From DASUPK01 sp963763955 (GTDB taxonomy: Bacteria > Actinomycetota > Thermoleophilia > Solirubrobacterales > 70-9), in the NCBI GenBank assembly GCA_963763955.1, contig CAVXQP010000026.1:1-64000 (forward strand): a DNA stretch of 64,000 bases. Reading direction: 5' to 3'. The translations under genes were made by a program, and so were the position numbers. The notes beneath the pieces are model-generated. The model saw nothing but the letters and a program-made list of their open reading frames with translations, was not told where the DNA came from and searched no databases. Of the stretch, positions 41,137-49,936 are shown piece after piece (position 1 is the stretch's first letter; every line of letters starts with the position of its first letter).

Positions 41137-41711
41137 TCTCCCTCTCTCCGCAGCGGGGTCCGGTCGAGTGGCTCGGCGAGCAGCATCTCCTTCGTGAAGA
41201 TCAGGTCCGAGCGGTTGTAATCGGACAACTCGTAGTCGTGGCCCATCGTGATCGCGTCGAAGGGGCAGGCGACCTCGCAATAGCCGCAGAAGATGCAGCG
41301 GGAGAGATTGATCTCGTAGACCTCGGCGTAGCGCTCGCCGGCGGAGACGCGATGTTCCGGGTCGTTCTCAAGGGCGACGACGCGGATGCAGTCGGCCGGG
41401 CAGGCGGCGGCGCAGAGCGAGCAGCCGACGCACTTCTCCAGTCCGGTGTCCTCGAAGCGATGGAGCTTGTGGCGGCCGCGGAAGCGCGGGTAGACCGGGG
41501 TCTTCTCCTCGGGGTACTGGATCGTCACGGGCCCCTCGAGCACCCGGCCGAAGGTGGTGCGCAAGCCGCGGAGAGTCTCGCCGAAAGCGCGGTAGGCGCC
41601 GCCGGCGCCGCCCGGCTTGGGCCCCCGCTGAACCGAGATCACGTCCTCGGCGCTCTCGAGGTATGGGAACGCGCTCCAGTCGGTCTTCTCGGTGTTGAGC
41701 TTCGCCTGCAT
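41133..41711 (-). CDS. nuoI: NADH-quinone oxidoreductase subunit I
   Basis: 192 residues, the peripheral-arm subunit carrying clusters N6a and N6b. Two ferredoxin motifs are intact: CVGCSLCAAACPADC and CIFCGYCEVACP. The N-terminus has about 45 extra residues rich in Gly/Arg before the conserved LEGPVTIQYPEEKTPVYPRFRGRHKL. ATG 41711 overlaps the nuoH TGA (TGATG), and its stop overlaps the nuoJ GTG. Confidence 0.95.
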   Translation of the reverse strand: MQAKLNTEKTDWSAFPYLESAEDVISVQRGPKPGGAGGAYRAFGETLRGLRTTFGRVLEGPVTIQYPEEKTPVYPRFRGRHKLHRFEDTGLEKCVGCSLCAAACPADCIRVVALENDPEHRVSAGERYAEVYEINLSRCIFCGYCEVACPFDAITMGHDYELSDYNRSDLIFTKEMLLAEPLDRTPLRREGE

Positions 41712-42724
41712 CAGCTCACGGTCACGATCACGGCGGTGACGAGGATGTTCAGCGTCGCCAGGGGCAGCAGCACCTTCCAGCCCAGCGACATGAGCTGGTC
41801 GTAGCGGAGGCGAGGCAGGGTGGCCCGGATCCAGATGAAGAAGCAGACGAGCGTCAGTGTCTTGGCGACCATCCAGACCGGGTCGAGCCAGCCCGGCCCC
41901 GGTCCCATCCAGCCGCCGAGGAAGAAGGTGACCGCGATGCCGGAGACGACGAACATCTCCAGGTACTCCGCCAGGAGGTAGGAGCCGAACTTGGTCCCGC
42001 CGTACTCGGTCATGAACCCCTGCACCAGCTCGGCGTCGGCTTCCGGCAGATCGAAGGGCGCTCGGTTGGTTTCCGCGAAGCCGGCGATCATGAAGATCAG
42101 GAAGCCGATGATCTGGGGCACGATGTTCCAGATCGCACCCTGCCCGTCGACGACGTGGGTGAGGGAAAGCGAGCCGGTCATCATCACCACGCCGAGGAGC
42201 GCCAGGCCCATTGAGACCTCGTAGGAGATCAGCTGGGCGGCTGACCGCATGGCGCCGAGGAAGCTGTACTTCGAGCCCGACGACCAGCCGGCGAGCAGCA
42301 ACCCGTAGAACGCGAGGGAGCTGAAGGCGAAGAAGTAGAGGACGCCGATCGAGACGTCGATCCCGTAGAGGCCGATCCCGTCCTGGACGTTGCCGAACGG
42401 GAGGATCGCCAGGGTGACGATCCCAGAGAAGATCACGAGGATCGGCGCGACCACGTAGAGGGCCGGGACCGCCGCATCCGGCCTGAAGTGCTCCTTGCCC
42501 GCGAGTTTGATGATGTCCGCGAGTGGCTGCACCAGCCCCACTGGTCCCACCCGGTTCGGGCCGTAGCGGTTCTGGAAGCGGCCGATCAGCTTGCGTTCGA
42601 CCACTGTGAGCACCGGGACGATCCCGAACACCCCCAGGAAGATGATCAGGCACTTCACCACCATCACCCAGGTCGCCTCGACGTAGTCGACCTCGGCGAG
42701 CGGGAGCGGGATCGGCAGGCTCAT
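41711..42724 (-). CDS. nuoH: NADH-quinone oxidoreductase subunit H
   Basis: 337 residues and eight membrane spans, forming much of the quinone chamber. Conserved loops are ERKLIGRFQNRYGPNRVGPVGLVQPLADIIKL and AETNRAPFDLPEADAELVQGFMTEYGGTKF, with Glu and Arg residues near the quinone site. Start ATG 42724 overlaps the nuoG stop (ATGA). Confidence 0.96.
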   Translation of the reverse strand: MSLPIPLPLAEVDYVEATWVMVVKCLIIFLGVFGIVPVLTVVERKLIGRFQNRYGPNRVGPVGLVQPLADIIKLAGKEHFRPDAAVPALYVVAPILVIFSGIVTLAILPFGNVQDGIGLYGIDVSIGVLYFFAFSSLAFYGLLLAGWSSGSKYSFLGAMRSAAQLISYEVSMGLALLGVVMMTGSLSLTHVVDGQGAIWNIVPQIIGFLIFMIAGFAETNRAPFDLPEADAELVQGFMTEYGGTKFGSYLLAEYLEMFVVSGIAVTFFLGGWMGPGPGWLDPVWMVAKTLTLVCFFIWIRATLPRLRYDQLMSLGWKVLLPLATLNILVTAVIVTVS

Positions 42725-45159
42725 CGCCGGCTCACCTTGATTCGCTGCGGCACTCCCTTGGTGAGCACGTTCGCGTTGCCGTCGTCGGTCCCCTCGATCA
42801 GGAAGGCAGCCCCCTGCCGCATCCGCTCGCGGATCGCGACGGTCGCCTCGACGCTGTGTCCGTTGACCGCCACGGTGACGTCGTCGCCGTGCGCCAGCTC
42901 GAGCTGCTCGGCGTCATTGGCTGCCAGCTCCAACTTCTGGTTCGGCATCAGGAAGCGGAGGGCCGGGTTGCGCTTGGTCACGTCCGCGGCCCAGAGGTCG
43001 CGGTACGTGCCGAGGAGCAGCCCTTCTCCTTCGTCTTCCCGCGCCGGAAGGGAGGTGCTCGCCGGCGGAACACCCGGCGGAGTCCACGACTGGCCCGGGT
43101 CGCGGTCCGCCCAGCGCAGCCCCCTCCCGCCGATCTCCTCGTAGGTCAGCGAGTCGTAGAACGGGACCTCGGCGGAGAGCGCGTCGAAGATGTCGGCCGG
43201 TGACTCGGCGCTCACCCCGATGCCGAGCTCCTCGGCGACCGCGGCGAGGAAGCGCCAGCCGGGGATCATGCCCTCTGGCAGCGGCACGTTCCGGCGCAGG
43301 CGCTGCAGGCGGCCGTCGGGATGGGTGACGGTGCCCTCCTTCTCCGCCCACGTCTCGGCCGGGATGACGATGTTCGCGAGCCTCGTGGACTCGTCCTCGA
43401 AGGAGGAGATCGCCACCACGAAGTTCCCCGCGAGCGCTTGGCGCCAGCCGTCGGAGTCCGGATGGGTGCGGACCGGGTCGGCGTTGACGAGCAGCACCGC
43501 GCCGAGCTCGTGCGCGGCCAAACCGTCCTTGATCCCGGCGCTGCCGCGGCCGGCGTCGGTGGGCTCGAGCCCGGCCCTGGCGCCCGGCAGGCAGCCGACT
43601 TCGCGCAGGCCGCGGCAGTTCGACTCCTCCGGGACCTCGAGCAGGCCGGGGCCGATTCGCTGATGCATGTCGCAGACCCGGGCGCAGACGAGCAACGCCT
43701 CGACCGCCTCGTGATCGCGCCAGAGCCGCTCGCCCCAGATGATCGCCTGGTCGGGGGCGTCGCGCAGGACCTGCGCGATTGCAGTCGCCTCCTCCTTGAA
43801 CGGTCCCTCGTTGTCGTAGCCCTCGGCGCCGAGCGCCCCGGCCAGCCCCCTCACGAACGAGGCCGCGTCCCCCGGCGCGTAGCGGACCGTCTCGTCCGCC
43901 CCGCCGTCCAGGGCGGTGGGCCGCTCCGAGGCGACCATCAGCTTGGCCTCCCCGCGCCGCACGGCCTTGCGGATCCGCAGGTCGAGTATCGGCATCTCGT
44001 GGAGCGGGTCGACGCCGATCACCAGGATCGCGTCGGCGTGGTCGAGGTCCGCGATCTTCGCTCCCAGCTCGGGCCGCGAGAGCTCGCCGAGCAGGCCGGC
44101 GTCCACTGGGCTCGCCGATGAGTCGACGTTCGAGGAGCCGCCCTCGCGCAGGATCCTCTGGGCCAGCCAGCCCTCCTCGTTGGAGGTCCCGCCGCTGATC
44201 AGCGCGGCCGCCTTCTCGCCGGCGTTCCGCAGCCCGTTCGCCACCCGCTGGACCGCCTCGTCCCAGCCGATCGGGCTGAGGTTGCCGTCGCCGGCCCGGA
44301 CCATCGGCCGCGTGATCCGGTCCGCGGAGTTGAACATCTGGAAGGCGAAGCGGCCCTTGTCGCAGAGCCAGCCGTCGTCGACCTCGGTGTTGTCGCGGGC
44401 CAGGACCCTCAGCACCCGCTCGTCGCGGACCGTGAACTTGACGTTGCACTGGCTCGGGCAGAGCGTGCAGATCGAGCCGGCGTCCTCGATGTCCCAGGGC
44501 CGTGCGCGGAAGCGGTAGGTGTAGGAGGTCAGCGCGCCTACTGGGCAGAGCTCGGTGATGTTGCCGTGGAACGGCGCGATGTACGGCCGCTCGTCAAAGG
44601 TGCCTACGAAGGTCTTGTCGCCGCGCTCGAGCAGCTGCAGCTGCTCGTCCTCGGCCACCTCCTGGCTGAAGCGGACGCAGCGGTAGCAGAGGATGCAGCG
44701 CTCGCGGTCGATCGCCACCAGCGGCGAGAGCTCGAGCGGCTTCTGGAAGTGGCGCTTGGGATCGGTGAACCGGCTCTTGCCCGGGCCCCAGCCCATCGCG
44801 ATGTCCTGGAGCGGGCACTCGCCGCCCTTGTCGCAGACCGGACAGTCGAGCGGGTGGTTGACGAGCAGGAACTCGACGACCGCGTTCTGTGCCTCCTGCA
44901 CCCGGTCGGTCTGCGTGTAGACGACCATCCCGTCGCGGACCGGTGTGGAGCACGCGGTCTGCAGCTTCGGCATCCCCTCGATCTCCACCAGGCACATCCG
45001 GCAGGCCCCCACCGGATCGCCGAGCTTCGGCTCGTAACAGAACACCGGGATCTCGACATCGCCCTGCTTGGCGGCATCGACGAGCATCGTCCCCTCGGGC
45101 GCCGTCACCTCGCGGCCGTCGACCACCAGCGAAACGTGATTGCGGATCGGCCGGGTCAC
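42721..45159 (-). CDS. nuoG: NADH-quinone oxidoreductase subunit G
   Basis: 812 residues. The N-terminal [2Fe-2S] domain has CYEPKLGDPVGACRMC. It is followed by the His/Cys cluster region CPVCDKGGECPLQD, CILCYRCVRFSQEV for a 4Fe-4S cluster, and CTLCPSQCN at the start of the molybdopterin-like domain, which is non-catalytic in complex I. The GTG at 45159 directly follows the nuoF stop. The AGGAGG before it comes from the palindromic element at the 3' end of nuoF. Confidence 0.95.
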   Translation of the reverse strand: MTRPIRNHVSLVVDGREVTAPEGTMLVDAAKQGDVEIPVFCYEPKLGDPVGACRMCLVEIEGMPKLQTACSTPVRDGMVVYTQTDRVQEAQNAVVEFLLVNHPLDCPVCDKGGECPLQDIAMGWGPGKSRFTDPKRHFQKPLELSPLVAIDRERCILCYRCVRFSQEVAEDEQLQLLERGDKTFVGTFDERPYIAPFHGNITELCPVGALTSYTYRFRARPWDIEDAGSICTLCPSQCNVKFTVRDERVLRVLARDNTEVDDGWLCDKGRFAFQMFNSADRITRPMVRAGDGNLSPIGWDEAVQRVANGLRNAGEKAAALISGGTSNEEGWLAQRILREGGSSNVDSSASPVDAGLLGELSRPELGAKIADLDHADAILVIGVDPLHEMPILDLRIRKAVRRGEAKLMVASERPTALDGGADETVRYAPGDAASFVRGLAGALGAEGYDNEGPFKEEATAIAQVLRDAPDQAIIWGERLWRDHEAVEALLVCARVCDMHQRIGPGLLEVPEESNCRGLREVGCLPGARAGLEPTDAGRGSAGIKDGLAAHELGAVLLVNADPVRTHPDSDGWRQALAGNFVVAISSFEDESTRLANIVIPAETWAEKEGTVTHPDGRLQRLRRNVPLPEGMIPGWRFLAAVAEELGIGVSAESPADIFDALSAEVPFYDSLTYEEIGGRGLRWADRDPGQSWTPPGVPPASTSLPAREDEGEGLLLGTYRDLWAADVTKRNPALRFLMPNQKLELAANDAEQLELAHGDDVTVAVNGHSVEATVAIRERMRQGAAFLIEGTDDGNANVLTKGVPQRIKVSRR

Positions 45160-46500
45160 CTAAACCGGCACCTCCTCCGCTTCGCGTCCGGGGGTGCCGG
45201 GTAAGGGCGCCAGCGGCGTGGCAACCCTGAGCGGGCCTCGCTGAATCGCGTCTTCGAACTCTGACCGGAACTTCTTGACCATCGCGCCGACCGGCATCGC
45301 CATCGAGTCGCCGAGCACGCAAAGGCAGTTGCCGATGATGTTGTCCTGCACGGAGGCGACGGTCTCGAGGTCGATCGGCGTCGCCTCGCCGCGGATCATC
45401 CGCTCGAGCATCTTCACCGTCCAGTTGGTGCCCTCGCGACAGGGCGTGCACTTCCCGCAGGACTCGTGGTGGTAGAAGCGCGCGGTCCGCAGCGCGAGCT
45501 CGACGACGCTCGTGGTGTCGTCGAAGACGATGATCGAGCCCGAGCCGAGCATCGAGCCCGCGTCGGCCATCGCCTCCCAGCTGTAGGGTCGGTCGAGTGC
45601 CTCGTCCGGAGTCAGCACGGGCGAGGAGGAGCCGCCGGGGAAGATGCCCTTGATCCTGCGACCCGGCAGCGGGCCGCCGGCGAGCCCGTTGATCAGCCGC
45701 TTGGTCTCGATGCCGAGCTCGATCTCGTAGTTGCCGGGCCGCTGCACGTCGCCGGAGACCGAGACGACCTTGGTTCCGGGGGACTGCTCCGTGCCGAAGC
45801 TGCGGAACCACTCGGCGCCCGAGGCGATGATGTGCGGCGCGTTGGAGAGGGTCTCGACGTTGTTGATCAGGGTGGGCCCGTCGTAGAGACCCTGGACGGC
45901 CGGGAACGGCGGCTTCAATCGCGGGTTGCCGCGCTTGCCCTCGAGCGAGTCGAGGAGAGCCGTCTCCTCGCCGCAGATGTAGGCGCCGGCGCCGCGGTGG
46001 ACGACGAGCTCCACCTGCTCGCCTGTGCCCAGCACGTTCTCGCCGAGGAAGCCTGCCTCGTAGGCCTCCTCGACCGCCTGCTCGAGGATGTCGCCCTGCA
46101 GGTCGTACTCGCCCCGGATGTAGATGAAGCAGCGGTTCGCCCCGGCGGCGCGGGCGGCGATGATGAGCCCCTCGATCAGCTGGTGCGGGTTCTTCTGCAT
46201 CAGCTCGCGGTCCTTGAAGGCCCCCGGCTCGGACTCGTCGGCGTTGCAGCAGAGGTACTTGTCCATGTCGCCGCGGGGCAGGAAGGAGGCCTTCTTGCCC
46301 ATCGAAAAGGCGGCTCCGCCGCGGCCCCGCAGGCCGGAGTCCTCGAGCTCCTTGAGGACCTCCTCGGGGGTCATCTCCTTGTAGGCCTTGCGGATCGACT
46401 GGTAGCCGCCGAACTTCCGGTAGGTCTTGATGGAGGCCAGGCCCGGTTCGTCGATGTTCCGGAACAGCAGGCGCGTCTCCTCGGCCTTCAGCGGCGGCAT
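45160..46500 (-). CDS. nuoF: NADH-quinone oxidoreductase subunit F with repeat-encoded tail
   Basis: 446 residues. The NADH/FMN site is shown by LRGRGGAAFSMGKKASF, NADESEPGAFKDREL and ICGEETALLDSLEGKRGNPRLKPP. The N3 cluster ligands are in ESCGKCTPCREG with a distal Cys in NIIGNCLCVLG. The final residues PLPGTPGREAEEVPV come from palindromic element B2 and extend the normal C-terminus. ATG 46500 overlaps the nuoE stop. Confidence 0.95.
   Translation of the reverse strand: MPPLKAEETRLLFRNIDEPGLASIKTYRKFGGYQSIRKAYKEMTPEEVLKELEDSGLRGRGGAAFSMGKKASFLPRGDMDKYLCCNADESEPGAFKDRELMQKNPHQLIEGLIIAARAAGANRCFIYIRGEYDLQGDILEQAVEEAYEAGFLGENVLGTGEQVELVVHRGAGAYICGEETALLDSLEGKRGNPRLKPPFPAVQGLYDGPTLINNVETLSNAPHIIASGAEWFRSFGTEQSPGTKVVSVSGDVQRPGNYEIELGIETKRLINGLAGGPLPGRRIKGIFPGGSSSPVLTPDEALDRPYSWEAMADAGSMLGSGSIIVFDDTTSVVELALRTARFYHHESCGKCTPCREGTNWTVKMLERMIRGEATPIDLETVASVQDNIIGNCLCVLGDSMAMPVGAMVKKFRSEFEDAIQRGPLRVATPLAPLPGTPGREAEEVPV
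45166..45203 (-). repeat. Palindromic element, B form (copy B2), C-terminus of nuoF
   Basis: The plus strand reads CCGGCACCTCCTCCGCTTCG ... GGGGGTGCCGGG. The CCGGCACC/GGTGCCGG-type arms flank a CGCTTCGCG core. It is translated as PGTPGREAEEVPV, then the stop. The upstream codons (VATPLAP) also resemble those beside copy B3 (VAKPNAP). Confidence 0.8.
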
Positions 46501-47339
46501 CAGCTCTTCCCCTGCTGAGGCCGTGACCCCCTGTTGACAGGATGGCGCGCGAGCCGCTTGTCGCCGGACCCTCGCGGCCCGCCCGCGGCGCCGCGGTCCT
46601 GGATCCGCTTCTCGGGCAGAACGTCCTTGCGGCCGCGGAGTTGGTTCACGGCGTCTTCCGCGTCGTTCTCGTCGAGCGGCCCGTAGTAGCGCTCGTCGAT
46701 CGAGGCCATCGGCGCGATGTCGCAGGCGCCCATGCACTCGAAGCCCTGGATGAAGACATCATCCGGCACGTCCTCCGCTTCGCGTCCGGGCGTGCCGGGC
46801 GAGGGCGCGTTTGGCTTGGCAACCCTCTCACGGGCCTCCTTGAACGCTTCGAGCAGGCGGTCCGCGCCGCGCAACCAGCAGCTGATGTTGGTGCAGACGA
46901 GGACCTGGTGCTCGCCCTGGGGCTCCAGGTGGAAGAGGTCGTAGAAGGTCGCGACCCCCTCGAGGTATCCCGGCGTCACGCCCATCACCGCGGCCGCCTG
47001 GTTGATCCCCTCCGGGCTGCACCAGCCATAGCGTCGCTGGACGGCCCAGAGCGCCGGCATGGCTGCCGAGCGCTTCTGCGGGTAGCGCTTCATCGCACGC
47101 CGGATCTCCTGCGCCAGCGCCCGCGGCACCTCGACCTCCGATGGTTCGGGGACGGGCGCAGCCTGGCCCTGCGGCTCCCGCTCCTCCTCGGCGGCCTGCA
47201 GCACCTCGATCTCCTCGGGCGGGATCTCCACCCCCAGCCGCTCCTGCTCATCCGGCATCGGCGGGGGCTCGGGTGCGTCGTGGATGTGCCCGGGGTCGGT
47301 GGTCCAAGGCCGCTCTCGCTTGGGGACCAGCGGGCTCAC
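46500..47339 (-). CDS. nuoE: NADH-quinone oxidoreductase subunit E with extensions and a repeat insertion
   Basis: 279 residues, longer than usual. About 80 extra N-terminal residues rich in Glu/Pro precede the thioredoxin-like domain (IRRAMKRYPQKRSAAMPALWAVQRRYGW). The N1a cluster ligands are in CTNISCWLRGA and ECMGACDIAP, but between the two pairs lies PSPGTPGREAEDVP from palindromic element B3. A C-terminal extension of about 30 residues is basic. GTG 47339 overlaps the nuoD TGA. Confidence 0.93.
   Translation of the reverse strand: MSPLVPKRERPWTTDPGHIHDAPEPPPMPDEQERLGVEIPPEEIEVLQAAEEEREPQGQAAPVPEPSEVEVPRALAQEIRRAMKRYPQKRSAAMPALWAVQRRYGWCSPEGINQAAAVMGVTPGYLEGVATFYDLFHLEPQGEHQVLVCTNISCWLRGADRLLEAFKEARERVAKPNAPSPGTPGREAEDVPDDVFIQGFECMGACDIAPMASIDERYYGPLDENDAEDAVNQLRGRKDVLPEKRIQDRGAAGGPRGSGDKRLARHPVNRGSRPQQGKS
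46764..46802 (-). repeat. Palindromic element, B form (copy B3), internal to nuoE
   Basis: The plus strand reads CGGCACGTCCTCCGCTTCGCG ... GGGCGTGCCGGGCG. It is nearly identical to B2, with compensating changes in both arms (CACGTCC with GGGCGTG). It lies in frame between the two cysteine pairs that bind the NuoE cluster. Confidence 0.8.
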
Positions 47340-48643
47340 CGGTCGACACCCCCGATGATCGGATCGAGCATCCCCAGGTTCTGGATCAGGTCGGCGATCA
47401 GCCCACCGACCGACATGTCGCGGAGGGACTGCAGGTTGACGAACGAGGGGTCCCGGAAGTGGACGCGAGCGGGCTTTGACGAGCCGTCGGCGAGGACGAA
47501 GCAGCCCAGCTCACCCCGTGGCGACTCGATCGGGTAGTAGAGCTCGCCCGGCGGGACGCGGTAGCCCTCGGTGACCAGCTTGAAGTGGTGAATCAGCGCC
47601 TCCATCGAGGTGGAGAGCTCGTCGCGGGGAGGGAGGACGTACTTGCGGTCGTCCGCGATCCATGGGCCCTCCGGCAGGCCGTCGAGGACCTGCTCGATGA
47701 TCCGCAGCGACTCGCGCATCTCCTGGAGGCGGACCCGATAGCGGTCGTAGCCGTCGCCGACCGTGCCGACGGGGATCTTGAAGTCGAAGTCGCCGTAGCT
47801 CAGGTAGCCGGGGCTCTTGCGGAGGTCCCAGGGCTCGCCCGCAGCTCGCAGCAGCGGGCCGGTGACGCCGAGCTCGAGCAGGCGCTCGCGGGGGACGATC
47901 CCGACCGCACGGGTGCGGTGCAGGAAGATCTCGTTGCGGTCGAGCAGGGCCTCGTATTGGTCGATGCGACTCGGCATGACCGCGAGGAAGTCCCGGACCT
48001 TCCGCTCGAAGCCGGCGGGGATGTCCTCGAAGACGCCGCCGACCTGGAAGTAGCGGGTATGCATCCGCTGGCCCGCCGACATCTCGAAGAGATCGAGGAT
48101 CGTGTCGCGCTCGCGGAAGCAGTACCAGAGCATCGAGATCGCACCGATGTCGAGCGCTGTCGTGCCCAGCCAGACCAGGTGGGACATGATCCGGTCGAGC
48201 TCCATGTGGAGAACGCGCAGGTACTGCGCGCGCGGCGGTATCTCCAGCTCCACCAAGCGCTCGACGCACCCGCAGAAGGCCTCCATCTGGAAGAAGTAGG
48301 AGAGATAGTCCATCCGCTCGACGAACGGGATCACCTTCCAGTAGCTCTTGTCCTCGCAGGACTTCTCGATCCCGGTATGCAGGTAGCCCATCACCGGCTT
48401 CAGCTCGATCACCCGCTCGCCCTGGAGGGTCACGATCAGCCGCAGAACCCCGTGAGTGGCGGGGTGGTGAGGTCCCACGTTGATCGTGAGGACTTCCTGT
48501 TCCGGCTCGAGGCCCGGGCCCTCGAGCTCGCGCTCGGCGATCTCGGCCGTGAGGTCGACCAGCGGCGCGGAGGGATCCTCGGTGACGCGCTCGACGCCGC
48601 GCTCTGTGATGTCTCCCTCGTCCCTGAGGATCTCGTCGGCCAT
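47336..48643 (-). CDS. nuoD: NADH-quinone oxidoreductase subunit D
   Basis: 435 residues, the 49-kDa-type subunit lining the quinone pocket. VGPHHPATHGVLRLIVTLQGE holds the quinone-ligand His, followed by GYLHTGIEKSCEDKSY. ESPRGELGCFVLADGSSKPARVHFRDPSF and the C-terminal end MLDPIIGGVDR are standard. ATG 48643 overlaps the nuoC TGA; a GTG one codon earlier is possible. Confidence 0.96.
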   Translation of the reverse strand: MADEILRDEGDITERGVERVTEDPSAPLVDLTAEIAERELEGPGLEPEQEVLTINVGPHHPATHGVLRLIVTLQGERVIELKPVMGYLHTGIEKSCEDKSYWKVIPFVERMDYLSYFFQMEAFCGCVERLVELEIPPRAQYLRVLHMELDRIMSHLVWLGTTALDIGAISMLWYCFRERDTILDLFEMSAGQRMHTRYFQVGGVFEDIPAGFERKVRDFLAVMPSRIDQYEALLDRNEIFLHRTRAVGIVPRERLLELGVTGPLLRAAGEPWDLRKSPGYLSYGDFDFKIPVGTVGDGYDRYRVRLQEMRESLRIIEQVLDGLPEGPWIADDRKYVLPPRDELSTSMEALIHHFKLVTEGYRVPPGELYYPIESPRGELGCFVLADGSSKPARVHFRDPSFVNLQSLRDMSVGGLIADLIQNLGMLDPIIGGVDR

Positions 48644-49203
48644 CACTCGAACCAGCGCGGGGCTTCGATCTCGTTGTGGGTGAAGAGGACAGGCTCGCCC
48701 CCGATCGGGAAGTCGCGGCGCTGCGGCCAGCCGACGTAGTCCTCGGGCATCGCGATGCGGCGCAGATCGGGGTGGCCGCGGAAGACGATTCCGAAGAAGT
48801 CATAGGCCTCGCGCTCCTGGAAGTCGGCCGTGGGATAGAGGGCCACGCAGGAGTCGAGTTCGGGGAGCTTCTCGACGGGGTCGCCGCCGTTCGTTTCGTC
48901 GCCCGCGGCTGGATCCACCAGCAGCGCCTTGACGTTGACCCGCTCGATGCGCTCGCGACTGAGTAGCTCGTAGTGGACGGCGAACCGGGGGGTCGCCGGC
49001 AGGTAGTCCGCGGCGTGCAGGCTCGAGAGGAAGCGGTATCCCTGCTCGGGGGTATCGCGCAGCCAGGTGAGCGCGTGGAGGATCCCGTCCGGGTTGACGA
49101 TCAGGGTCGCCCTGCCGTGCTCCATGGAGGTCTCGATGACCGTTCCCTGCCGCCCCTCCTCGATTCCCTGGGCGATCAGCTCCAGCCCGGGGGGGTCAGG
49201 CAT
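48643..49203 (-). CDS. nuoC: NADH-quinone oxidoreductase subunit C
   Basis: 186 residues, the 30-kDa-type subunit. Signatures: FLSSLHAADYLPATPRFAVHYELLS, ALYPTADFQEREAYDFFGIVFRGHPDLRRIAMPEDYVGWPQRRDFP. Separate from nuoD, as in most actinobacterial operons. ATG 49203 lies 37 nt after the nuoB stop. Confidence 0.95.
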   Translation of the reverse strand: MPDPPGLELIAQGIEEGRQGTVIETSMEHGRATLIVNPDGILHALTWLRDTPEQGYRFLSSLHAADYLPATPRFAVHYELLSRERIERVNVKALLVDPAAGDETNGGDPVEKLPELDSCVALYPTADFQEREAYDFFGIVFRGHPDLRRIAMPEDYVGWPQRRDFPIGGEPVLFTHNEIEAPRWFE

Positions 49204-49240
49204 CGGATATCCTGCCTGCTGGTGGTAGGCGGCTTCGCCA

Positions 49241-49936
49241 TCAAACGGGTTCCTCCTCGGCTTCGCCTGCGGAGGACCCTTGCCTAGCCCTGATCGCTGC
49301 CGCGGCTCGTTCCAGCGCCTCTTTCGTCGGCTTCCCTTCTTCGAAGCGGGCCCACTCCTCGGTGCCGACCGCGTTGTAACGCTGCCGCCAGCCGAGATCC
49401 GGCTGGCCGCGGATCAGCTTCTGCAGCTTGTTGAGGCCGTGGAGTACGGCCTCCGGCCGCGGTGGGCAGCCGGGGACGTGGATGTCGACCGGCATGAACT
49501 TGTCGGCGCCCTGGACCACCGCGTAGTTGGCGAACATGCCTCCGGACGACGAGCACGCTCCCATCGCCATCACCCACCTGGGTTCGAGCATCTGGTCGTA
49601 GACCCGGCGGACGACAGGCGCCATCTTGATCGACACCCGGCCCGAGAGGATCAGCAGATCCGCCTGGCGCGGCGTGGCCCTGAACGCCTCGGCGCCGAAG
49701 CGGGCGATGTCGTAGCGCGAGGTGACCAGCGAGATCTGCTCGATGGCGCAGCAGGCGAGGCCGAAGGTCATCGGGAAGATGGCGTTCGAGCGTCCCCAGT
49801 TGAGCACGTTCTCGAGGGTGGTGGTGAGCAGTCGCTCCTCGACGTACTCCTCGAGGTCCCGCCCCTCGAGATCACCTCGCAGCAGGTCGCGGGCGCGCAG
49901 CTGGCGGGCTCGGAGGCTCTCCCTCTCTACTTCCAA
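49241..49936 (-). CDS. nuoB: NADH-quinone oxidoreductase subunit B with repeat-encoded tail
   Basis: 231 residues. It carries cluster N2: FGLACCAIEQI with tandem Cys, VMAMGACSSSGGMF, and VPGCPPRPEAVLHGL. The N-terminus is an Arg/Glu-rich helix. The C-terminal QGSSAGEAEEEPV is encoded by palindromic element A4. Start: TTG 49936, with GAGGAG 8 nt upstream, overlapping the nuoA stop. A GTG is absent at this position. Confidence 0.93.
   Translation of the reverse strand: MEVERESLRARQLRARDLLRGDLEGRDLEEYVEERLLTTTLENVLNWGRSNAIFPMTFGLACCAIEQISLVTSRYDIARFGAEAFRATPRQADLLILSGRVSIKMAPVVRRVYDQMLEPRWVMAMGACSSSGGMFANYAVVQGADKFMPVDIHVPGCPPRPEAVLHGLNKLQKLIRGQPDLGWRQRYNAVGTEEWARFEEGKPTKEALERAAAAIRARQGSSAGEAEEEPV
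49243..49283 (-). repeat. Palindromic element, long form (copy A4), C-terminus of nuoB
   Basis: The plus strand reads AAACGGGTTCCTCCTCGGC ... TGCGGAGGACCCTTG. GGGTTCCTCC pairs with GGAGGACCC around the same CGGCTTCGCCTGCGG core as copy A3. It is translated as GSSAGEAEEEPV and contributes to the stop codon. Confidence 0.75.

Noticed and set aside
38229..45811. Long open frames in alternative frames across the nuo genes
   Set aside because: They have Arg/Pro/Ala-rich compositions typical of shadow frames in high-GC DNA, and the true nuo genes fill the same region.
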